The translations under genes were made by a program, and so were the position numbers. A DNA stretch of 64,000 nucleotides from VXYL01 sp965116935 (GTDB lineage: Bacteria; Pseudomonadota; Gammaproteobacteria; Pseudomonadales; Azotimanducaceae), in contig OZ220737.1 in NCBI GenBank assembly GCA_965116935.1, positions 5,146,001 to 5,210,000 on the forward strand, read 5' to 3'. Positions 55,241 to 64,000 of the stretch are shown piece after piece. Every line of letters begins with the position of its first letter. Positions within the stretch are counted from its first letter, which is position 1. The notes under the pieces were generated by a model that worked only from the letters and a program-made list of their open reading frames with translations, searched no databases and was not told the origin of the DNA.

Positions 55241-56245
55241 TCAGTCCACGCCAGCGACCACGGGTTCGGTTTCCAGAAGAACGTCGTATTTGCGTTGCAC
55301 GTCGTCGCGGATGCGTTCGGCGACGTCGAGAACTTCGCTGCCCGTGGCTCCGCCGCGGTTTACCAGAACGAGGGGCTGGCGTGGCCAGATGCCGACCGTA
55401 CCCACCTCCCGGCCCCGCCAGCCGGCGCAATCGATCAGGCGTGCGGCGGAGACCTTCATGCGGCCCTCGTGAGGCCATGCCTGCATGGGCAGCTTGCCAC
55501 GCAGGGCATCGACCTCGGCCCCGCTGAGGACCGGATTGCGGAAGAAGCTGCCGACGTTGCCGATGCGGCTTGGGTCCGGGAGCTTGCCTGCCCGTATTCG
55601 GGTTACCGCGTCCGCCACGGCCCAGGGCGTCGGTTCCCCTTTCAGCTCGCCAAGTTCGCGGGCGACATCGTCGTAGCGCGCCTCCACCGGCTGGTTGCCG
55701 AGGCGCAGCGAAATGCCAGTCACCACCAATCTGCCCGCGTCCGTGGACTTGAAGCGACTGTCGCGATAGGCAAAGGCGCAGTCGGCCGCTGACAGCATGC
55801 GAAAGCAGCCGGCCTCGCGGTCATAGGCATCGACTGACTCCAGCACCTCGCTGAGCTCGCGCCCGTAGGCGCCAATGTTCTGGTATGGCGCCGCCCCCAC
55901 TGAGCCCGGAATCTCGACGAGGTTCTCGAGGCCACGAATCCCTTCGGCAAGCGTGCGCCGCACCAAATCGGTCCAAGTCTCCCCCGCCGCGGCTCGCACG
56001 CGCCACACGCCGCCTCCGAGCGGTTCGAACGACATGCCCCGCAGCGCGAGCAGCATGGTGACGCCCGGAAGGCACCGCCTGAGGACGATGTTCGAGCCGC
56101 CGCCGATGAGGGTGACCCGCTGTCCGTTCGCGTCTGCGGCGTCGAGCCGGCGCGCCAAGGCGTCGCGACTGTCCACCTTGACGAGTTCCTCGGCCTTGCA
56201 GGGCACGCCGAGGGTGTTCGGCACTCGCGCTTGCTTCAATTGCAT
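55241..56245 (-). CDS. murB: UDP-N-acetylmuramate dehydrogenase MurB
   Basis: MurB reduces UDP-GlcNAc-enolpyruvate to UDP-MurNAc with FAD and NADPH, in peptidoglycan synthesis. The 334 residues are of the type I kind: VTLIGGGSNIVL for FAD binding, GLENLVEIPGSVGAAPYQNIGAYG, the catalytic serine in IGNVGSFFRNPV, and DCAGWRGREVGTVGIWPRQPLVLVN. I use ATG 56245; the longer frame to 56326 translates repeat DNA shared with the neighbour's tail. alkB lies 29 bases upstream on the same strand. Confidence 0.93.
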   Translation of the reverse strand: MQLKQARVPNTLGVPCKAEELVKVDSRDALARRLDAADANGQRVTLIGGGSNIVLRRCLPGVTMLLALRGMSFEPLGGGVWRVRAAAGETWTDLVRRTLAEGIRGLENLVEIPGSVGAAPYQNIGAYGRELSEVLESVDAYDREAGCFRMLSAADCAFAYRDSRFKSTDAGRLVVTGISLRLGNQPVEARYDDVARELGELKGEPTPWAVADAVTRIRAGKLPDPSRIGNVGSFFRNPVLSGAEVDALRGKLPMQAWPHEGRMKVSAARLIDCAGWRGREVGTVGIWPRQPLVLVNRGGATGSEVLDVAERIRDDVQRKYDVLLETEPVVAGVD

Positions 56246-56274
56246 GGGTGCGACCTGCCCCGCTGCAAAGCCGC

Positions 56275-56967
56275 CTACGGCTTCTTCGACTCCCCCCCAA
56301 GGGGGGAGTGGCGGGAGGAGGGACACTTGACGTTGGCGGTGTTGCGGAACGAGAAGCTGATCCTTTCGCCCTTCTCACGCAACCGACGCGGCACGCAATG
56401 GCGGTAGTCGCGCTGGCTGCGCCCCCACATGAGGAAGAGCGAACCGCTCGGCAGCGTCACGTCGTGATTGGGGCTTCCCTTTCGCCGCGCCGACATGCGG
56501 AACGTGCGTGGCGCGCCGATCGATACCGTGGCCACCACCGGCACCGGGCCCATGTCCCGCTCGTCATCCGAATGCCAGCCCAAATGGTCGTGCCCGGCGC
56601 GATAGAGATTAACCAGCACGAAGTTGGTGTGCCATTGCGTTGCGGCCGACACCTGCTCCGCCAGGGCACGAACCGCGTCGGGCCACGGTTGCGCTTGCCG
56701 CACCACGCCGCTGTAGCGATATGCCGCACCCCGCTCGCCGAAGCACACGGACAGTCGTGGCGCAGCCACCTGCCGCCCGAACATCACAAACCGCTCCTGC
56801 TGCCAGTCGAAGTCGGCGAGGGCCGTTCTGAGCAAGCTCGCCCTTGAGTCCCGAACGACGAAGTCCGGCACCAGCAGCGTGTCCGGCACGGGAAAGTCCG
56901 CGCCGGCGCGCACCAGCGCGTCGGGTGGTGCGTAACTGGCCTGTGTCTCCACGGTCGCAACATCCAT
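56275..56967 (-). CDS. alkB: AlkB-like 2-oxoglutarate/Fe(II) DNA repair dioxygenase
   Basis: A 230-residue AlkB family protein that removes alkyl groups from damaged bases using Fe(II), O2 and 2-oxoglutarate. The iron ligands are visible as GWHSDDE (His, Asp) and the later His in YRHCVPR, with the 2-oxoglutarate arginine in RISFSFR. N-terminal substrate-loop features such as FVMFGRQVAAPRLSV resemble the AlkB2/3 (ALKBH2-like) group. The last ~13 residues are encoded by a G/C-run intergenic repeat (56281-56310), so the tail is probably recent. Divergent from the SDR gene. Confidence 0.85.
   Translation of the reverse strand: MDVATVETQASYAPPDALVRAGADFPVPDTLLVPDFVVRDSRASLLRTALADFDWQQERFVMFGRQVAAPRLSVCFGERGAAYRYSGVVRQAQPWPDAVRALAEQVSAATQWHTNFVLVNLYRAGHDHLGWHSDDERDMGPVPVVATVSIGAPRTFRMSARRKGSPNHDVTLPSGSLFLMWGRSQRDYRHCVPRRLREKGERISFSFRNTANVKCPSSRHSPLGGESKKP
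56281..56310. repeat. G/C-run repeat copy forming the AlkB C-terminus
   Basis: CTTCTTCGACTCCCCCCCAA then GGGGGGAGTG is the inverted counterpart of the TCACTCCCCCCTTG unit at 2890 and 26406, with the CTTCTTCGACTCCC part also at 2812. It can fold through its C and G runs. Confidence 0.5.
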
Positions 56968-57056
56968 CCGCTTATCATAGGTCGCAGCGCGTCCTTGGCG
57001 GATGCGTGGGCAGTTCGCTTGCGCGAACGGCCATCCACACTCACAGGGAGCGTTGC

Positions 57057-57827
57057 ATGGAACTCAATGATCGCGTGGCCGTCATCACCGGCGGTGCCTC
57101 AGGGCTTGGCCGCGCCACTGCCGACACCATCGTCGCCGCCGGCGGTAAGGTGGCGCTGCTCGACCTGAACGAGTCCCTAGTGCAGCAGGCCGCCGCCGAA
57201 CTCGGCGACAACGCGGCAGCTTTCGTCGCCAACGTCACCGATGCCGACTCCGTGCAGACCGCCATCGACGGTGTCATGGAACGCTTCGGCGCCATCCACA
57301 TCAACGTCAACAGCGCTGGCATCGGCGCCGCGGCCCGCACCGTGGGACGCGACGGCCCCCTGGATCTCAAAGCCTTCAGCTTCGTCATCCAAGTCAACCT
57401 CATCGGCACCTTCAACAGCCTGCGCCTGTGCGCGTTCCACATGGGGCAGAACGAGCCGCTGAATGAAGACGGCGAACGTGGCGTCATCATCAACACCGCC
57501 TCCGTCGCCGCCTACGACGGTCAGATCGGCCAAGCCGCCTACAGCGCCAGCAAGGGCGGGGTGGTGGGCATGACGCTGCCCATCGCCCGCGACCTCGCCC
57601 GCTCCGGCATCCGTGTCTGCACCATCGCGCCGGGCCTTTTCGAGACGCCGATGATGATGGGCATGCCAGACCGCGTGCGCGGCCCCCTGGTCGACATGGT
57701 GCAGTTCCCCGATCGCTTGGGCGAACCAACCGAGTACGCCTTGCTCGCCCGGCAGATCGTCGAGAACCCCTACCTCAACGGCGAGACGATCCGCTTAGAC
57801 GGCGGCATTCGGATGCAGCCGCGATAG
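57057..57827 (+). CDS. short-chain dehydrogenase (3-hydroxyacyl-CoA dehydrogenase type 2-like)
   Basis: A 256-residue classical SDR. TGGASGLGRA is the NAD loop, an NSAG motif (NVNSAGIG) and catalytic Ser (ASVAAYDG) follow, and YSASKGG has Tyr and Lys. The acidic residue in LLDLNE predicts NAD specificity. The pattern around FNSLRLCAFHMGQNEP and the MMMGMPDRVR loop matches HSD17B10-type 2-methyl-3-hydroxybutyryl-CoA dehydrogenases, so a role in branched-chain or fatty acyl-CoA oxidation is likely. ATG 57057 has AGGGAGCG upstream. The longer frame to 56844 runs over alkB and is rejected. Confidence 0.85.
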   Translation: MELNDRVAVITGGASGLGRATADTIVAAGGKVALLDLNESLVQQAAAELGDNAAAFVANVTDADSVQTAIDGVMERFGAIHINVNSAGIGAAARTVGRDGPLDLKAFSFVIQVNLIGTFNSLRLCAFHMGQNEPLNEDGERGVIINTASVAAYDGQIGQAAYSASKGGVVGMTLPIARDLARSGIRVCTIAPGLFETPMMMGMPDRVRGPLVDMVQFPDRLGEPTEYALLARQIVENPYLNGETIRLDGGIRMQPR

Positions 57828-57870
57828 GGATCGCGAACACCCGTCGGTCAGATGATGATGGTCAAATGAG

Positions 57871-58209
57871 ATGCGCCAAACCAAGGTCAGCGATCAGCGC
57901 CTCGCACCAGCGCTGCCACTTCCTGTCGTGGCTATGGCCGTCGCGGCGGTATTTGCACTGCCGATCTTTGCCTTTGGCGACGCAATTTGCGGCAGGCTCG
58001 CCTGGGTGGACGCCCTGCTCCTCGCCTCGGCGGGCGTCGAGACGATCATCGCACATGTCCTTGGGGAAAGAGCATTCCAAGCCCGAGTGGCATTGGTGGT
58101 GCGTCGAGCAACGCAAATGGTGCGACTTGCACGCGTATTCACCGGCGTTGGCGTGATCACGATCTTTGGCGAGGCCGCGTTGTTGTACTATGACAACAGC
58201 TACTGCTAG
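57871..58209 (+). CDS. small membrane protein, unknown function
   Basis: A 112-residue protein with two or three hydrophobic helices (about 18-37, 45-62 and 91-107) and basic connecting loops. I recognise no family. Its TAG stop is embedded in the AGGAGG ribosome site (58208-58213) of the next small gene, so the two are probably translated together. Confidence 0.5.
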   Translation: MRQTKVSDQRLAPALPLPVVAMAVAAVFALPIFAFGDAICGRLAWVDALLLASAGVETIIAHVLGERAFQARVALVVRRATQMVRLARVFTGVGVITIFGEAALLYYDNSYC

Positions 58210-58220
58210 GAGGCACCGCG

Positions 58221-58387
58221 GTGGAAGCGATCGTGTGGGGCCTGATCGGATTGGGCATTGCCGTTGGCGTTGGTTTCGTCATCAGTGGGCTGCGCCACAC
58301 CGAGGAGAAGGAACTCGACATCATGCGTCGGACCGTTCTTGAAGGTACCCAGATCAGCCCGACCAAGAAAGCAGGTTGGGCCGGAGG

Positions 58388-58403
<16 letters not shown>
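58221..58403 (+). CDS. small single-helix membrane protein
   Basis: GTG 58221 lies 7 bases after AGGAGG and opens a 60-residue protein with one N-terminal transmembrane helix (AIVWGLIGLGIAVGVGF) and a charged cytoplasmic tail. Its end overlaps the kdsB 3' end on the opposite strand by 16 bases. Function unknown. Confidence 0.5.
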
Positions 58404-59152
<749 letters not shown>

Positions 59153-59210
59153 GTCCTGCATCAGCTCCCACACCGCCGCCGCGGCTTGCGGAGCGCTCCT
59201 CTTCTTCCAT

Positions 59211-62200
59211 TCATGCGGTTAGCTTGGCCTTGGCGGCTATAGGCTCCGCCACGTCAATGCCAGCCCGGCGCAGCACTTCGGTGAGCTTGTCGTCCACCGG
59301 CTCGGCGAATTGCATGGCGATTTCCAGGTACCAGACGTCCTTCAGCAGAGAGCCCCCGGCCCCATTCAATTGCCGGAGCTTGCCGGCATCCTTCTCCGTG
59401 ACCACCACCACCATCTCCGCGTCCGTCGCGAGGTCTCGAGCCTTGAAGCGGTGATGATCCAGGAATGTCCGCATGGTGGGCGAAAGTCCGAGCCCGCGCA
59501 GCGTCTCGTGGAAGCGTTCCGGATTGCCGATGCCTGCCACTGCGAGCACGGGCCGCAACTCCCTCGCCACCCACTGCTCCGGCGCCACGCCTTCGCCGCT
59601 GCCCAGGTTCACGAAGGCCGTGGGTATGGCCACCATCACCGATTCATCCGCCACCAGCCCGGACGCGACGCCGTTCGCCACCACCCAATCGCATTCCGTC
59701 AGCCGCGACGGCGGTTCGCGCAAGGGCCCCGCCGGAAGGCAAAGGCCGTTGCCGACGCCACGAGCCCCGTCCACAACGGCGATCTCGACCTCCCGCGCCA
59801 GCGCATAGTGCTGCAGGCCGTCGTCGGCAATCACCACGTCCACCACTTGCCGTCCCAACAACGCCTGCACGGCCCGCACTCGGTCAGGGTCCACCACCAC
59901 GGGGCACTCGGTCCGCCGAGCGATCAGGCCGGCTTCGTCGCCGCACTGCGACGCCGGCGTGTCGGCATCCACGTGCAAGGGATAGGAAGCCTTGCCGCCA
60001 TGCCCCCGGGAAACCACCCCCACGGACATGCCCCGCTGCTTGAGCCAGCGGGCGAGCCAAATCACGAGCGGCGTCTTGCCGGTGCCACCGGCCGCAATGT
60101 TGCCCACGACCACAACCGGCGCCGGCGCCCGCCAGCCTGGCTTGCGCCCAGAGAGGAAGCGCTGCCGACGCCGCACCGCGAGGCGTCGAAAAGCCGCCCC
60201 GAGGGGGGCCAGCAATCGGACCCAGCGCTCGTCGCCATACCAGGCCTCCACCAGCCCCCCAAGCCGTCCCGCCGGCTGGACAGGCGCGGGATCGGCCTTC
60301 ACCACGGATTTGGGCCGGACAGCTTCCGCCTCGCCGCCGAACTGCGACCCATACAGCCCCGCGTACGCGCCGCCCGCCTCCAGCAAGTCCTCGTGGCGGC
60401 CGGACTCGACGATGCGCCCATCCACCAGCACCATGATCACGTCGGCGCGTTCGATGGTGGACAGCCGATGCGCTATGACCAGGGTGGTGCGCCCTTCCAT
60501 CACCTCGTCGAGTGCGGCTTGAATCTCCCGTTCCACGTGCGCGTCGAGCGAAGAGGTGGCCTCGTCCAGAATCAGTAGCGGCGCGTCCTTGAGCAACGCG
60601 CGGGCGATGGCCACACGTTGGCGCTCGCCGCCGGAAAGCCGCGCGCCATCGTCGCCGACCGGCGTATCCCAGCCTTGCGGCAGCGCATCCACGAAGTCCT
60701 CGGCGTGGGCGCGTCGCACCGCGGTGCGGATTTCGCCATCCGACGCCGCCGCCAGGCGGCCGTATGCGATGTTGTTGCGCAGCGTGTCGTTGAACAGGGT
60801 CACGTTCTGGCTCACGAGCGCAATCTGTTCGCGCAGGCACGCAAGGCGATAGTCGGCGAGCGCCACGCCGTCGAGCAGAATGCGGCCGGTCGTGGGTTCG
60901 TGGAAGCGGGCGATCAGGCTCGCAAGGGTGCTCTTGCCGCCACCGGAAGGGCCCACCAGCGCCACGGTCTGTCCCGGCGCCACATCGAACCTGATGTCGG
61001 TGAGGGCATTGCCGAGATCTTCCCGATAGGCAAAGGAGACGCCCTCGAAACGCAAGGCCCCTTCCACGCGCCCGACTTCCACGGTGCCGTCGTCCGTCTC
61101 CTGCGGCTGGTCCAGTTGAGCGAAGATGTCCTCGGCCGCCGCCAACCCTCGCTGCAAGCGCGAGTTGACGTCCGACAGCCGCTTGATGGGATTGGCGAGC
61201 ATCCCCGCGAGGCCGAGATACGTCACGAGTTCGCCTGTGGTCATCTGCCCGGCCACTTCCGGCTGGAACAAGAGCGCCACCAGCCCGGCCAGCGCCAGCG
61301 CCGCGATCACCTGAATGAGCTGCGTGCTGGCCGCCTTGGTGGCAGTCATCTTCAGGTTCTGGCGACGGTTGGTTTCGCTCGCGGCGACAAAGCGCCGCCG
61401 CTCGTACTCCTCGCCGCCGAAGACGCGCATCTCGCGGTAGCCCGACACGGCCTCCGAGGTCACCTGCGTGACATCGCCCATGGACTCCTGAATGCGTTCG
61501 CTGATGCGCCGGAAGCGGCGCGAGGCGAAGCGGACGATGAGCGCCACCACCGGCGAGATGAGCAGGAAAATGAGGGTGAGACGCCAGTTGAGGAAGACCA
61601 TTCCGGCCAGGAAGACGACCACCTTGAGGCCGTCCTGCACGAGAATCTTGAGGGCGTCGGTGGTGGTGTCGCGCAGTTGCGCCGAGTTGTAGGTGAGGCG
61701 GGAGACGACGTGGCCACGCTCGGTGCCGTCGAACCACTTGCTCGGCATGACCAGCAGCCGTTCGAACAGGCGGCAGCGGATGACATGGATCGCGCGGAAG
61801 GAGATGCGCGAGAGCAGGTACTCCCCAGCCACCGAGCCGATGGCGCGCACGACGGCGAGGAAGAGCATGAGGCCCGGCAGCAGCCAGAGGAGGTCTCCGG
61901 CACCCCTGCCCCAGCGTTCGGCCAGCCCCATGAGTGCTCCGGCAAATCCGCCTGTCTCGGCCGCGGCCGGCTGGAAGGCGTCCACGACAAGGCCGAAAAC
62001 GGCAGCGAAGCCGCCCTCCCCGGCCGCCGCGAGCAGAAAGCCGAGCACGGCAAGGGCGAAGTAGCGTTTCTGGTCCGCGACATGGCTGAGGAGACGGCGG
62101 TAGATGCGCCAGTCGCTGGTGGCGGCAGGCGGGGCCGCGGGTACGGTCACGGCTTCCGGAGTCTCGCTTCGCTCTTCGCTCACGGCGCGAGGGAGCTCAT

Positions 62201-62216
62201 GCTGCGGCGACGGCAT
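59211..62216 (-). CDS. msbA-lpxK: MsbA-LpxK fusion: lipid A flippase joined to lipid A 4'-kinase
   Basis: One uninterrupted 1001-residue frame from ATG 62216. Residues ~45-620 are MsbA, an ABC exporter flipping lipid A-core: six membrane helices, Walker A GPSGGGKSTL, signature LSGGERQRVAIARALL, Walker B LLILDEATSS. From residue ~656 the LpxK kinase begins (EAWYGDERWVRLLAPLG, P-loop GNIAAGGTGKTPL, ADDGLQHYALAREVEI, DHHRF, VVVTEKDAGKL), which phosphorylates the 4'-position of tetraacyldisaccharide. About 30 linker residues join them. msbA and lpxK are neighbours in many Proteobacteria; here no stop separates them. An internal GTG at 60251 could still give free LpxK. The start overlaps galU by 20 bases. 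Confidence 0.85.
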   Translation of the reverse strand: MPSPQHELPRAVSEERSETPEAVTVPAAPPAATSDWRIYRRLLSHVADQKRYFALAVLGFLLAAAGEGGFAAVFGLVVDAFQPAAAETGGFAGALMGLAERWGRGAGDLLWLLPGLMLFLAVVRAIGSVAGEYLLSRISFRAIHVIRCRLFERLLVMPSKWFDGTERGHVVSRLTYNSAQLRDTTTDALKILVQDGLKVVVFLAGMVFLNWRLTLIFLLISPVVALIVRFASRRFRRISERIQESMGDVTQVTSEAVSGYREMRVFGGEEYERRRFVAASETNRRQNLKMTATKAASTQLIQVIAALALAGLVALLFQPEVAGQMTTGELVTYLGLAGMLANPIKRLSDVNSRLQRGLAAAEDIFAQLDQPQETDDGTVEVGRVEGALRFEGVSFAYREDLGNALTDIRFDVAPGQTVALVGPSGGGKSTLASLIARFHEPTTGRILLDGVALADYRLACLREQIALVSQNVTLFNDTLRNNIAYGRLAAASDGEIRTAVRRAHAEDFVDALPQGWDTPVGDDGARLSGGERQRVAIARALLKDAPLLILDEATSSLDAHVEREIQAALDEVMEGRTTLVIAHRLSTIERADVIMVLVDGRIVESGRHEDLLEAGGAYAGLYGSQFGGEAEAVRPKSVVKADPAPVQPAGRLGGLVEAWYGDERWVRLLAPLGAAFRRLAVRRRQRFLSGRKPGWRAPAPVVVVGNIAAGGTGKTPLVIWLARWLKQRGMSVGVVSRGHGGKASYPLHVDADTPASQCGDEAGLIARRTECPVVVDPDRVRAVQALLGRQVVDVVIADDGLQHYALAREVEIAVVDGARGVGNGLCLPAGPLREPPSRLTECDWVVANGVASGLVADESVMVAIPTAFVNLGSGEGVAPEQWVARELRPVLAVAGIGNPERFHETLRGLGLSPTMRTFLDHHRFKARDLATDAEMVVVVTEKDAGKLRQLNGAGGSLLKDVWYLEIAMQFAEPVDDKLTEVLRRAGIDVAEPIAAKAKLTA

Positions 62217-63036
62217 CGCCCCGGCGCAGGGCATAGCAGTGGTTGGTGGCTGCGACGAAGCCATCGAGGGTGCCGCAGTCGAAGCGACGGCCCTTGAACC
62301 GGAGCGCCACCACCCGCCCCTCTTGTGCCTGTTGGCGCAACGCGTCGGTGATTTGGATCTCGCCGCCGGCACCCGGCGACGTGGCCTCGATCAGGCCGAA
62401 GATGTCGGGGGTGAAGATGTAGCGACCGACGATGCCCAAGGTGCTCGGCGCATCGTCTGGCGCCGGCTTCTCCACCATGTCGGTGACCCGAAGGGTGTCT
62501 TGGTCGATCTCTGTGCCAGCCACGATACCGTAGCGTGACGCCGCCTCTCGCGCTATGTCTTCGACCGCCACGACGCTGCATCCGTGCCGCTCGAACGTCC
62601 GCGTCATCTGTTCGAGCACGGCATCTGGTTCGTTGAGGCAAAGGTCGTCCGGCAGGAGTGCCGCAAATGGCTCCTCGCCGATCAGCGGCTGCCCGCACAG
62701 AATCGCGTGTCCAAGCCCGAGCATCTGCCGCTGTCGCAACCAAGAGAAACGGCAGCCATCGAGCAGCGCCCGGATGCCGTCCAAGCGTCCTTCAGCCGTC
62801 GAACCCTGAACCCGCCGTTCCACGTCCGGCACATCGTCAAAGTGATCCTCCATCGCGCCCTTGCCGCGCGCCGTGACGAAAGCCATGTGCCGGATGCCAG
62901 CCGCCGCCGCCTCCTCCACGCCATACTGGATGAGGGGCTTGTCGAGAATCGGCAGCATCTCCTTCGGCACCGCCCGCGTCGCCGGCAAGAACCGCGTGCC
63001 GTAGCCGGCCACCGGAAACAGGCATTTGGCAATCAT
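62197..63036 (-). CDS. galU: UTP-glucose-1-phosphate uridylyltransferase GalU
   Basis: GalU makes UDP-glucose for LPS core and other glycans. ATG 63036 gives 279 residues with the nucleotide-binding start FPVAGYGTRFLPATRAVPKEML, DKPLIQYGVEEA, and GRRFDCGTLDGFVAATNH near the end. An in-frame upstream extension to 63147 is not needed. It is the first gene of the envelope operon and overlaps the msbA-lpxK start by 20 bases, so translation is coupled. Confidence 0.92.
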   Translation of the reverse strand: MIAKCLFPVAGYGTRFLPATRAVPKEMLPILDKPLIQYGVEEAAAAGIRHMAFVTARGKGAMEDHFDDVPDVERRVQGSTAEGRLDGIRALLDGCRFSWLRQRQMLGLGHAILCGQPLIGEEPFAALLPDDLCLNEPDAVLEQMTRTFERHGCSVVAVEDIAREAASRYGIVAGTEIDQDTLRVTDMVEKPAPDDAPSTLGIVGRYIFTPDIFGLIEATSPGAGGEIQITDALRQQAQEGRVVALRFKGRRFDCGTLDGFVAATNHCYALRRGDAVAAA

Positions 63037-63159
63037 GGCGGAAGTGGCCACGCCGGCGCCCAAGAGGGCGTCGAGGCGATTATAGGCGGCAGTGCATGCG
63101 GCATAGAACGTCCATTCACGCTCCGGCGGACTGACCGCAGAGCGCAAGCGCAGCGGCCC

Positions 63160-64000
63160 TCAATCCCGCTGCAAGAGCACCACCGACTCTACGTGGGGGC
63201 GCAGTTCCTCCCACTCGAACCGCACGGGTTTCATCTTGCGCTGGCTCGTCAGGAGCTCCGCCTGGTCGTCGGCATGACGGGACTCCGGGTCGTCGCTGAT
63301 GCCGGGGTTCTACGAGTGGGAGCGGATTCCTCCGCGGGAGTAGAAATCGAGGCGCATGATTCGGGAGCCGACAAACGCGACCCATTTCTCGAAACCGCGT
63401 GGCCTGTAGGAGACGGCGAACAGCGTGGTCGGGCAAAAGTACACCGGCCCCATGTCGCAGTCCCGCCATTGGTCCTTGACGTGGAGTGCCCCGCCCGGCG
63501 CGATGCGTCCGCCGGACATGGGCCAGTCGCGGCCTTCCCGGCCGCCGACGCGGAACTCGTCGCCATACCGGCGGCTTAGGCCGTGAGGCATTGCGGCCAT
63601 CCGCGCGGCGGCGTCCTCGAGACCCGCAACCATGGCGCGCACGACGCCGCCGTCGGGCGGCATTCCCCGCTCGATCACGTCGCGCAGCATGTAGCGGTCG
63701 AAACTGGCGAGCGAGGTGCGCAGGCTTTCGCGCCAGTACAAATGCTTCAGCGCCGCAGTGGACTCGGCGTCGAGGTGGCCGTCGAAGCTCAAGAGATCGT
63801 CCGCAAAGCGCCGCACCTCGGGGGCAAGATCCGCGTCCTTGAGGCCCGCGCGAAGCGGGTTGATGAATCGCTCCCAGCCTAAGCTCAGCGTGTCAAAGAC
63901 GAGCGCAAAGGCATCGGCTTCGGTCATTTGCTCCGTCTCAGACAACATGTCAATGGCGCGTTGGCCGCGGCTGTTCGGCCCCGTGGTGTAGCCCGCGGTG
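63160..64000 (-). pseudogene. C-terminal part of a penicillin-acylase-family hydrolase, split by TAG
   Basis: The frame is open from the window edge and encodes the end of an Ntn-hydrolase of the penicillin/AHL acylase family: a YTTGPNSRGQRAID segment, helical LYWRESLRTSLASFDRYML, GGRIAPGG, and after position 63312 ISDDPESRHADDQAELL and MKPVRFEWEEL, close to the family's PxSPHxxDQxxLF ending. A TAG at 63310-63312 interrupts the frame, yet the 49 codons beyond it still encode the expected C-terminus down to TGA 63160-63162. It is therefore a nonsense-split gene or a readthrough case. The 5' part lies outside the window. Confidence 0.6.

Noticed and set aside
59884..61737. 617-codon minus-strand frame inside msbA-lpxK
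   Set aside because: It is a shifted-frame shadow of the fusion gene, Arg/Gly-rich, with no motif.

Overview
The window looks like a GC-rich gammaproteobacterial chromosome, probably from an uncultured, host-associated or marine lineage. The evidence is Gammaproteobacteria-typical housekeeping genes (plsB, rsmJ, gspC/gspD, msbA, lpxK, kdsB), a very large TonB-dependent receptor, and many decayed genes, toxin-antitoxin remnants, small inverted-repeat elements and insertion sequences between otherwise dense genes. No rRNA, tRNA or CRISPR array was seen.

Layout. 1-2.6 kb: decayed accessory DNA with a HigA-like regulator, a frameshifted HigB fragment and an Rpn nuclease remnant. 2.6-3.1 kb: repeat-rich spacer. 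3.1-12.7 kb: a large secreted S8 protease gene cut in two by an IS4-family element (copy A), followed in overlap by gspC and gspD of a type II secretion system. 12.8-17.9 kb: plsB, rsmJ/tsaB (GTGA-coupled) and moeA. 17.9-21.9 kb: a graveyard with an IS256-family remnant, a cysteine-rich protein, a broken PIN toxin with its antitoxin, and an identical second IS4-family copy (copy B). 21.9-29.9 kb: metabolic genes (threonine ammonia-lyase, flavodoxin-like, monooxygenase, AAA ATPase, pdxA, eukaryote-type glutamine synthetase, a ThDP enzyme) with palindromic repeats between them.

30.0-39.0 kb is a defence-type island: a yefM-yoeB toxin-antitoxin pair with a palindromic operator, then a two-gene module of a large protein of unknown fold (DruH/STY4851-like) and a giant DEAH helicase with a C-terminal DUF1998 module (DruE-like). 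This matches a type III Druantia anti-phage system. The helicase has a one-base frameshift between its Walker A and DEAH motifs, so it is either newly inactivated or misread.

39.1-50.6 kb is a mirrored cluster: TPR lipoprotein, CRTAC1/UnbV FG-GAP protein, 1473-residue TonB-dependent receptor, second CRTAC1/UnbV protein, second TPR protein. It looks like an envelope uptake or surface-assembly system. 50.7-53.5 kb: hisI, hisG and a ProA-like aldehyde dehydrogenase coupled to hisG by an ATGA overlap. 53.5-54.1 kb: an IS-end-bounded MITE-like element full of palindromes. 54.2-64 kb: a DUF4097 protein, murB, alkB, an SDR dehydrogenase, two small proteins, and a lipid A/LPS operon on the minus strand (galU, a single-polypeptide msbA-lpxK fusion, kdsB). 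The window ends in the 3' part of a penicillin-acylase-family gene split by an in-frame TAG.
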